The notes under the pieces are model-generated. The model had not been told where the DNA came from and made no database searches. It saw only the letters and a list, made by a program, of their open reading frames with translations. From DATLYT01 sp035574455 (lineage in GTDB: Bacteria; Bacteroidota; Ignavibacteria; UBA10030), in contig DATLYT010000178.1 in assembly GCA_035574455.1 (NCBI GenBank), positions 1 to 19,374 on the forward strand: a stretch of 19,374 nucleotides of DNA, read 5' to 3'. The translations under genes and the position numbers were made by a program. Shown one piece after another: positions 6,721 to 12,672 of this stretch (positions are counted from its first letter, which is position 1; each line of letters begins with the position of its first letter).

Positions 6721-7419
6721 CTACTCGATAATTCGCCGGGCTTGCTCAAACCGACTTTTGTAGTACGTGCTTTGCAACGACGAGATCGTCACACCGAAAC
6801 CTACGCTCGCATGGGCGAACAGATCATCACCCAAATAGATCCCTACGTGCGAGGCAGATTCTCCGGTGGTGTTGAAAAAAACGAGATCACCAAATTTCAG
6901 ATCATCCAAATCGACGGGAGAGCCGATCCTCGCTTGCTCCTGACTCGTACGCGGAAGTTCTTTCTTCAGTGCTTGCCGGTAAACCAGCATCGTGTATGCG
7001 GAACAGTCAAGACCTTCACCCGAAGTTCCTCCTAAGAGGTACGGAACGCCCATGTATTTTGAAATCTCGCGCATCAAGCGACTCTGGTCAAGATTCGACA
7101 AAGCCTCGTTCCGTTCGCGAGTGAAATCGCGCATGCCCGCGAGGACGACTTCGCGTTGCGCTGGGGCGACTGAACTCTCGTCCTCCAATAATCCGTCAGC
7201 GATGACTGCTGATGTGTCGTCGTACTCCGCTACTACCGACGAACCCTCAGGTTGGCGCTGCTCCGTTCCAAACCGCGGCCGCGCAGCACTACATCCATCC
7301 AGCAGAAACATAAACAACAAAACCGCCCCTGCCAAGAAGCCCAACTGATGGATGCGAGAAAGCCCCGGTGTGTGCCGAGGCTTTCGCGTGCACTTCGATT
7401 GTTGGTTGATCTTATCCAA
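6721..7419 (-). CDS. NlpC/P60 (C40) cell-wall peptidase, predicted lipoprotein
   Basis: This is a predicted exported hydrolase of peptidoglycan stem peptides. Numbering from the TTG at 7419 (232 residues), the hydrophobic signal near 26-42 ends in LLDGC, a plausible lipobox with Cys43. The C-terminal NlpC/P60 domain spans about 113-232: YLLGGTSGEGLDCSAY with nucleophile Cys139, SHVGIYLGDD with catalytic His191, and FAHAS with His203 as third residue. LPRTSQEQ is also typical. The start is uncertain. The TTG overlaps the sigma-factor stop by 8 bases and provides a basic n-region, but it would place the hairpin at 7355-7388 inside the gene. A TTG at 7344 or the ATG at 7311 would avoid that but leave almost no n-region. 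A longer frame upstream overlaps the sigma gene and was not used. Confidence 0.85.
   Translation of the reverse strand: MDKINQQSKCTRKPRHTPGLSRIHQLGFLAGAVLLFMFLLDGCSAARPRFGTEQRQPEGSSVVAEYDDTSAVIADGLLEDESSVAPAQREVVLAGMRDFTRERNEALSNLDQSRLMREISKYMGVPYLLGGTSGEGLDCSAYTMLVYRQALKKELPRTSQEQARIGSPVDLDDLKFGDLVFFNTTGESASHVGIYLGDDLFAHASVGFGVTISSLQSTYYKSRFEQARRIIE
7355..7388 (-). terminator. Terminator-like hairpin after the sigma-factor gene
   Basis: GAAAGCC (7358-7364) pairs with GGCTTTC (7379-7385). The stem continues inward past one mismatch through CGG/CCG to a TGTGTG loop, and outward past one mismatch with CG/CG. The AAAGCC...GGCTTT shape is typical of factor-independent terminators, but no U-tract follows on the minus strand. 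It lies 24-57 bases beyond the sigma-factor stop codon and may reduce read-through into the hydrolase-def-fmt genes. Confidence 0.5.
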
Positions 7420-8269
7420 GGTATGCTCGCAGCGATTTGCTGCGGGATGCGTGGCGAAGTCGGCGAATGGCTTTTTCTTTGATCTGCCGGACACGTTCGC
7501 GGGTGAGATTGAACTTCTCGCCAATCTCCTCCAGCGTTAACGAGTGCTCTTGGTCGAGCCCAAAATACAGCCGGATCACCTGTGCCTCCCGCTCACTCAA
7601 TGTGTTCAGCGCGCGTCGCACTTCTTCCTTGAGCGACTCACTCATAAGCTCCGAATCCGGTGTCGGCGTGCGCTGATCCTGAATAACATCCAACAGGCGG
7701 TTGTCTTCGCCTTGAGCGAACGGAGCATCCATCGAGAGATGGCGGCCGGAAATCTTCAGTGTGTCCGAGACCTCAAAGAGCGACATATCGAGCTCTTCTG
7801 CCAGCTCGCTCGCACTCGGCTCGCGCTCAAATTCCTGTTCAAGAGCGCTGAAGGCCTTGCCGATCTTGTTGAGGGCACCGACGCGATTGAGCGGCAGACG
7901 CACGATACGCGACTGCTCCGCCAATGCTTGCAGAATCGACTGCCGGATCCACCAGACGGCGTACGAAATGAACTTGAAGCCTCGCGTCTCGTCAAAGCGC
8001 TTCGCCGCCTTGATCAGGCCAAGGTTGCCTTCGTTGATCAGATCGCCCAACGAAAGACCCTGATTCTGATACTGTTTGGCTACGCTCACGACGAATCGCA
8101 GGTTAGCCTTCGTCAGCTTCTCAAGCGCCTTCTGGTCGCCCTTTTTGATCCGGCGCGCAAGTTCTATCTCTTCCTGAGGAGTCAGCAGTTCGACCTTGCC
8201 GATCTCCTGCAAGTATTTATCTAACGATTGACTTTCTCGATTGGTATATTGTTTACTGATTTTCACCAT
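7412..8269 (-). CDS. rpoD: Primary (RpoD/SigA-type) RNA polymerase sigma factor, short form
   Basis: This 285-residue sigma70 factor directs RNA polymerase to housekeeping promoters. It lacks region 1.1 and opens with region 1.2 (RESQSLDKYLQEIGKVELLT, about 11-30), the compact form usual for the primary sigma in Bacteroidota and relatives. Region 2 includes LRFVVSVAKQYQNQGLSLGD, LINEGNLGLIKAAKRFD and FKFISYAVWWIRQSI, which recognises the -10. Region 3 runs through RIVRLPLNRVGALNKI, and region 4 (about 215-280) includes LSEREAQVIRLYFGLD and the helix-turn-helix LTLEEIGEKFNLTRERVRQI, which recognises the -35/-33. The ATG at 8269 has GAGGTG upstream with an 8-base spacer. It precedes the NlpC/P60-def-fmt genes. 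Conserved length and motifs favour a primary rather than an alternative sigma. Confidence 0.95.
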   Translation of the reverse strand: MVKISKQYTNRESQSLDKYLQEIGKVELLTPQEEIELARRIKKGDQKALEKLTKANLRFVVSVAKQYQNQGLSLGDLINEGNLGLIKAAKRFDETRGFKFISYAVWWIRQSILQALAEQSRIVRLPLNRVGALNKIGKAFSALEQEFEREPSASELAEELDMSLFEVSDTLKISGRHLSMDAPFAQGEDNRLLDVIQDQRTPTPDSELMSESLKEEVRRALNTLSEREAQVIRLYFGLDQEHSLTLEEIGEKFNLTRERVRQIKEKAIRRLRHASRSKSLRAYLG

Positions 8270-8351
8270 TGCGTATTCACCTCATTCCTTTTCACCTGTC
8301 CATATAACGATTGACAAGGCAAAAAGATTTCAAGAAACCTTCAGCCAAGCG

Positions 8352-8627
8352 TCACGTTGAAGCTTTCAGGTCTATTCTATCCACAATTCCGACAATACTG
8401 GCATCTACGGGTGCCATTTCAACGGGGAGCGGGATCACCGCCTCCCGCGCCGTAATGTAAAACACCGTTTCCCCTGGCCCGGCGCCGACGGTATCCACCG
8501 CCACGATGGGCGTGCCAGCGTTTTCTTGCTTTGCATTGAGCGGCTGGATGAACTGAAGCTTGAAGCTCTTCAGATTCTCATCCTTCCGCGTGGCCCAGAT
8601 CGTTCCTATGACTTTTGCGAAGAACAT
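8352..8627 (-). CDS. EutN/CcmL-family microcompartment vertex protein (second copy)
   Basis: This 91-residue BMC-P protein belongs to the family whose pentamers cap the twelve vertices of bacterial microcompartment shells. It begins MFFAKVIGTIWATRKDENLKS, the family's VxGxxxATxKxxxLxxxKL pattern, and has IVAVDTVGAGPGETVFYITA, the AVDxxGAGxGExV signature. It ends with VDASIVGIVDRIDL, the typical last beta strand. The GxSAR motif after the signature, present in its neighbour, is replaced by TAREAVIPLP. It lies 33 bases downstream of the first vertex-protein gene in the same direction. No hexameric (BMC-H) or trimeric (BMC-T) shell gene or signature enzyme is in the window, so the compartment's contents cannot be read here. 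Confidence 0.92.
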   Translation of the reverse strand: MFFAKVIGTIWATRKDENLKSFKLQFIQPLNAKQENAGTPIVAVDTVGAGPGETVFYITAREAVIPLPVEMAPVDASIVGIVDRIDLKAST

Positions 8628-8660
8628 TTCAGTCAGACAAATCGAATAACGGGCAACCCC

Positions 8661-8930
8661 TCAATCGGCGACATCCAATTTATCCACCACAGCCATGATG
8701 ACGGCATCGACCGGCTTGTTCTTGGTCGCTGCAGTCTGACGCGCCGAGCTTCCGGTTGCAATCAACACGACATCCCCTACACCCGCCTGCACGGTATCGA
8801 CAGCAACGACGAAGGTATCTTTCACCTTGTACTCTAAATCGACATGCTTTACGATAAGAAGTTTCGCGCCGACAAGCTCCTCGTCCTTTCGCGTTGCCCA
8901 GACCGTCCCGACGACTTTACCCAAGATCAT
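8661..8930 (-). CDS. EutN/CcmL-family microcompartment vertex protein (first copy)
   Basis: This 89-residue BMC-P shell protein starts MILGKVVGTVWATRKDEELV and has FVVAVDTVQAGVGDVVLIAT followed by GSSARQTAATKNKPVDAVIM, matching the AVDxxxAGxGxxV and GSSAR signatures of EutN/CcmL more fully than its neighbour does. The ATG at 8930 has GAGG (8937-8940) with a 6-base spacer. It starts 83 bases after the deoB stop codon and is followed by the second copy. The two share the ATRKDE segment and overall length, but differ at many positions, so they are paralogues rather than a recent duplication. Family knowledge supports a shell-vertex role. Linkage to deoB suggests, but does not prove, a nucleoside or deoxyribose pathway. 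Confidence 0.93.
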   Translation of the reverse strand: MILGKVVGTVWATRKDEELVGAKLLIVKHVDLEYKVKDTFVVAVDTVQAGVGDVVLIATGSSARQTAATKNKPVDAVIMAVVDKLDVAD

Positions 8931-9013
8931 GGCGAACCTCTGTATTAGACGTGCGAAGTTCCCCGTTGGTAACAGGGACTTTGTAGATATACGAAGTTTT
9001 CTTCAACGAGATG

Positions 9014-10204
9014 CTACGAAGAGACGATTTCTGAATAAAAACTCACCCCCGCCAGAGACGATGCAGTCGGGATATCAAAATACTCTGCAATCGTCTTCCC
9101 CACATCTGCAAAGCTTTGCCGCGTTCCGAGATCAACATTCCTCGAGCCTGAGGGGGCATAACAAAGGACAGGCACATACTCGCGTGAATGATCTGTGCTC
9201 TTGTCCGTTGGGTCGTTCCCGTGATCTGCCGTGATGATGAGCAGGTCGTTCCCGTGCACATGCTCAAGGATACGAGGAAGCTGACAATCGAACTCTTCCA
9301 GTGCATCGGCAAACCCCCGGGGATTTTGGCGATGCCCATAGAGCTGGTCGAAATCAACCAGGTTTGTCATAATGAACCCCGCCCTCAAACGGCTGGCGAC
9401 AGCAACCGTCTCATCGATGCCATGAGCATTCGACTTCGTGTGAATCTTTTCCCTCAACCCCCGGCCGGAAAACAGATCATCAATCTTCCCGATGCCGATA
9501 GTATCAACGCCGTCCTCAAACAGAAGGTCGAGGACTGTCTTCCCGCCTGCTGAAACGGCAAAATCTCGCCGATTCGGTGTTCGCGTATAGTTTCCGCTTG
9601 TCCCCACGAAGGGCCGCGCAATCACTCGCCCGACGTTGTGCTCGCCGACAAGAACTTGCTCCCTCGCTATCCGGCAGATGCGGTAAAGCTCTGAGAGCGG
9701 GATGACCTCTTCATGTGCCGCAATCTGAAAGACCGAATCGCCGGATGTATAGACGATCGGAAACCCTGTCCGCACATGGTCATCACCCAACTCGTTGATG
9801 ATCTCCGTGCCGGACGCCGGCTTGTTGCCGAGATAGCCTTTACAGCCCGTTCGACTCAAAAACAGGTCAAGGAGATCTTTCGGAAACCCGTTCGCGTAGG
9901 TCGGAAAAGCTTTTTCTGTGATGACACCGGCAAGCTCCCAATGCCCTGTCGTGCTATCCTTCCCCTTGGAGCGCTCCGCCAACTTTCCAAAGCATCCTTC
10001 CGCCGAGGTAAGAGGCGGTACGCCTTCGATCGTGTCAATTCTGCCGAGACCGAGCTTTTGAAGATTCGGCAGTTTCAATCCACCTACTGCGCGCGCGGTG
10101 TTGGCAAGGGTGTTCGTTCCTTCATCGCCATACGCGGCGGCATCCGGAAGTGCCCCGATGCCCACACCATCCAGCACGATACATATGAGCTTACCGTATC
10201 TCAA
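9014..10204 (-). CDS. deoB: Phosphopentomutase
   Basis: This 396-residue metalloenzyme of the alkaline-phosphatase superfamily interconverts (deoxy)ribose 1-phosphate and 5-phosphate, linking nucleoside breakdown to central metabolism. It opens RYGKLICIVLDGVGIGALPD, with the metal-binding aspartate at residue 12. The phosphorylated threonine lies in KDSTTGHWELAG (about 82-93). Later metal motifs are DFDQLYGHRQNP, LIITADHGNDPT and the STDHSREYVPVL histidine. Length is normal. The start must be the TTG at 10204: the next in-frame codons upstream contain no start before a TGA, and the conserved N-terminal strand begins immediately. A 16-base hairpin lies 19 bases upstream. It is followed by the two microcompartment vertex genes. 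Confidence 0.96.
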   Translation of the reverse strand: MRYGKLICIVLDGVGIGALPDAAAYGDEGTNTLANTARAVGGLKLPNLQKLGLGRIDTIEGVPPLTSAEGCFGKLAERSKGKDSTTGHWELAGVITEKAFPTYANGFPKDLLDLFLSRTGCKGYLGNKPASGTEIINELGDDHVRTGFPIVYTSGDSVFQIAAHEEVIPLSELYRICRIAREQVLVGEHNVGRVIARPFVGTSGNYTRTPNRRDFAVSAGGKTVLDLLFEDGVDTIGIGKIDDLFSGRGLREKIHTKSNAHGIDETVAVASRLRAGFIMTNLVDFDQLYGHRQNPRGFADALEEFDCQLPRILEHVHGNDLLIITADHGNDPTDKSTDHSREYVPVLCYAPSGSRNVDLGTRQSFADVGKTIAEYFDIPTASSLAGVSFYSEIVSS

Positions 10205-10222
10205 GAAGCAATTGCGTGTGAG

Positions 10223-10238
10223 GTCTCAAGCCTGAGAC
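10223..10238 (-). promoter_or_regulatory. Leader hairpin just upstream of deoB
   Basis: GTCTCA (10223-10228) and TGAGAC (10233-10238) form a 6-bp stem with a 4-base loop in the gap between the 64-residue gene and the TTG start of deoB. It may influence initiation from the weak start codon or may be chance. Confidence 0.3.
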
Positions 10239-10290
10239 TCGACCGAACGGTTGTCCGCCAACGTGGTAACAGGCACGCGGAAAGAAGGCA

Positions 10291-10485
10291 TTATCCGTAG
10301 ATCTCTTTTTCGTTACACTTACAGACCTGGACGAGCTGCCGGTTGAAGCGATAGGACCCATGCGTCGATTGCATGGATTGCACGTACAGTGTCGGAACTT
10401 TCACCGTTCCGCACTTGGGACACTTCACACCCTTCTCTGCCATCCCCTTTTTTGCTTTTTCTGCAAAATCTGTTTGTTTCGCCAT
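10291..10485 (-). CDS. Small cysteine-motif protein of unknown function
   Basis: This 64-residue protein has a basic N-terminus (MAKQTDFAEKAKKGMAEKGV), then CPKCG at residues 22-26 and a C-terminal CKC at 54-56, the set expected for a single zinc knuckle or ribbon. The segment between them, PTLYVQSMQSTHGSYRFNRQ, is neutral to basic. I do not recognise the family. Size and motifs suggest a ribosome-, RNA- or nucleic-acid-associated accessory protein, but this is only inference. The ATG at 10485 is the only start, and a GGAGG lies 13 bases upstream, longer than optimal spacing. It sits between the GAF/GGDEF-like gene and deoB, all in one direction with short gaps. Confidence 0.7.
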   Translation of the reverse strand: MAKQTDFAEKAKKGMAEKGVKCPKCGTVKVPTLYVQSMQSTHGSYRFNRQLVQVCKCNEKEIYG

Positions 10486-10523
10486 TGTTGCTTACCGAAC
10501 CTCCATTCTGATCACAGTAAACG

Positions 10524-12440
10524 TTAAAAAACTCGTACCATATTCCCGCCTGCCTCAACGGCCTTCCGTAATACCTGCGTCGTATTCCCAAGCAGCTCAA
10601 CATCGCTCGCTTCTGCCGACGTTCCACACACACCCACGCTGACGGTGACCGAAAAGCTCTTCTGGTCAATATTGATAATGTTGCTCGCAATGTTTTTGCG
10701 CAGCTTTTCCGCCCATAAATAAGCTTCATTGGACGTTGTGTGCATCAACAGGACGGCAAACTGGTTAAAATCATAGCGCCCAACAAGGTCATACGGTCGG
10801 ATGAAGGACTTGATGATCCGGCCGACGTTTTGGAGCGCGAAATCAAAGCCGTCCTTTCCGTAGCGACTTAAGAGATCATTCATCGAGTCAATCGAAACCA
10901 TGACCAGCGCAAGATGCGAGGAAAAATCGTTCGCCCGCTGTACTTCCTCATTCATGCGTGTGAGAAAATACTTTCGCGCTGCCACCCCTGTCGTCTCATC
11001 CATCGAAATGTAATTATTCACCACTTCCGAGAGACTCAGGATCTCCAACGCCCAAGACGATATCTCCACGAGCTTCTGCAAGAGCTTCGCATCAGATTCC
11101 GAATAGGTCTTTCGATCTTTACTCTCGATCACCAGCACACCGTAGCAGCGATTGACCGAGTTGATTGGCAATAGCATCAGTGCTCCCTGCGAATCAACCC
11201 GTTCTGCTTTGTAGAATCGGGGCAAACCGGCTGGGTCGTACTGATCGAAGATGCGCGGCGTGCTTGTTTGGAGCACCATCCCCACCAAGCTGTGCTGTGG
11301 GTCGACTTCCTGCATCAGTGCCACATACGCGTCGTTCATACGGTTCATCACGTATTGAATGGCCCATGTTTTCCTGCCCTCGTCAAACAGCACAACCGTA
11401 ATGTAGTCCCATGACACAAGGCGAGATGTCTCTTCTGACAATGTCTTTACGATATTGTAAAGGCTGAAGTCTAACTTGAGTTGATCCCGCATTCGAGTAA
11501 TCGAGCGCAGCACTTCGGAATCCAAGAGTAAATCATACTTATCGGTATAGCTCTTGATAAGTGCGGAGATCAGTTTCGTAAATTGGCCTAAGAGCGTGAG
11601 CGTTTCGGCCCCAAAGGCATCCTCTTCCATACTGTCCAGCACGAGGACGGCAACCGGGTCGCCTGCTCCAATGCCTACTTTAGGATAGAAAACAGGCACA
11701 CCCACAAACGATTTGACAGGTTCGATGCCGTCATAATACCCCAGCATCTCCAACTGTCCTGAAATGTTGACACGGCTCAGTACCTGTGGCCTGCCGGACT
11801 CCGCAATCTGGCTGATCACATCCGTCCCAAGCTCTCGACGACGATGTGCTGTAAATTTCTCACTATCCGAAACAAAGCTTTCCAGCACCATCTGATTCTT
11901 GTCCCGATTAATCCAATAAAACGCTACCGTATGGGCAAAGTTCGCCTCCTTGATCGTCGTGAGCACTTTCTTCATCAAATAGCTAAACTCGGATTTCGGC
12001 CCGGCCTCACGGTTGAATACCTCCTCCTCGACATCACAGAAATCCGAAAGCTGAAAGGTGTATTCCCTCGACGGCGAAACGCTCCGTTTCATCCCCACCT
12101 GAACAGGCTCTGCGGCTTCCTTTTCAACGAAATCGACCCGATACTGTTTTCCTTCAGGCTGAAAATCGTCAAAAATGATTTTTTTCATTTCGGGGACTTC
12201 CTCCTCGAGTGTGGGAGAAGTGAGAGATTCTTCCGACATCGGCTCCACGAACGCTGGACGCCGTCGGTAAGTTACTGCGACGTAGCTGAGCAGAGCGCCC
12301 GAGAGCACCAATGCTACGACCGAAGCCGTGATCAACCCAACCAGAAATAAAACGACGCCCGCGAGGACAGTCAGTTCCTGGCTTAGCGAAAGCGTCTGAA
12401 ACCACGAACGAACCGTCGTTAGTACGCGGGCGTCAATCAT
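10524..12440 (-). CDS. Membrane-anchored GAF-GAF protein with degenerate GGDEF-like domain
   Basis: This 638-residue signalling protein has one long or two adjacent membrane helices near residues 20-58 (ELTVLAGVVLFLVGLI, then ALVLSGALLSYVAV), then a linker and two GAF-type sensor domains at about 145-290 and 305-465. A C-terminal region at about 475-638 has the fold pattern of a diguanylate cyclase: DETTGVAARKYFLTRM, LALVMVSIDSMNDLL, VSVGVCG and a final LRKAVEAGGNMV. The A-site signature is lost: where RYGGDEF is expected, residues 555-561 read RYDFNQF. The first metal aspartate (SIDSM in place of DIDxF) and the guanine-contacting Asn position also differ. It is therefore probably not a cyclase but a receptor or scaffold. 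The ATG at 12440 follows a promoter-like site at 12480-12510. Confidence 0.85.
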   Translation of the reverse strand: MIDARVLTTVRSWFQTLSLSQELTVLAGVVLFLVGLITASVVALVLSGALLSYVAVTYRRRPAFVEPMSEESLTSPTLEEEVPEMKKIIFDDFQPEGKQYRVDFVEKEAAEPVQVGMKRSVSPSREYTFQLSDFCDVEEEVFNREAGPKSEFSYLMKKVLTTIKEANFAHTVAFYWINRDKNQMVLESFVSDSEKFTAHRRRELGTDVISQIAESGRPQVLSRVNISGQLEMLGYYDGIEPVKSFVGVPVFYPKVGIGAGDPVAVLVLDSMEEDAFGAETLTLLGQFTKLISALIKSYTDKYDLLLDSEVLRSITRMRDQLKLDFSLYNIVKTLSEETSRLVSWDYITVVLFDEGRKTWAIQYVMNRMNDAYVALMQEVDPQHSLVGMVLQTSTPRIFDQYDPAGLPRFYKAERVDSQGALMLLPINSVNRCYGVLVIESKDRKTYSESDAKLLQKLVEISSWALEILSLSEVVNNYISMDETTGVAARKYFLTRMNEEVQRANDFSSHLALVMVSIDSMNDLLSRYGKDGFDFALQNVGRIIKSFIRPYDLVGRYDFNQFAVLLMHTTSNEAYLWAEKLRKNIASNIINIDQKSFSVTVSVGVCGTSAEASDVELLGNTTQVLRKAVEAGGNMVRVF

Positions 12441-12479
12441 CGAATACGGATAATGTGTGGGAAGCCCTCACGTTGTTCA

Positions 12480-12510
12480 TAAAAGTACCCAAATAGTGCT
12501 CGAAAGTCAA
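12480..12510 (-). promoter_or_regulatory. Promoter for the GAF/GGDEF-like gene unit
   Basis: On the minus strand TTGACT (12505-12510) is 17 bases from TACTTT (12482-12487). The downstream box reads TACTTTTA (12480-12487), one mismatch from the Bacteroidota TAnnTTTG. The start codon at 12440 is 39 bases further on. The rest of the 232-base divergent gap to the plus-strand gene shows only a 5-bp CGCGG/CCGCG hairpin (12528-12543) and T-rich DNA with TTGACA near 12627, and no clear -10 for that gene. Confidence 0.45.
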
Positions 12511-12672
12511 GGTAAAATGCCTGCTTTCGCGGTTCGGGCCGCGTTCTTCGCGTCCTACATGCCGTGCGTACAATCCCACGCAGACACCGACTTGTCTTGC
12601 AGCAGTAGCTTTTTTTCCCTACTTTTTTGACAAAATCATACGCATTCAAGTTCTTTCCAGCTCTTGCCACTC

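Noticed and set aside
7544..8224. Plus-strand open frame of 226 codons opposite the sigma factor
   Set aside because: It is a shadow of a highly conserved gene with no independent evidence.
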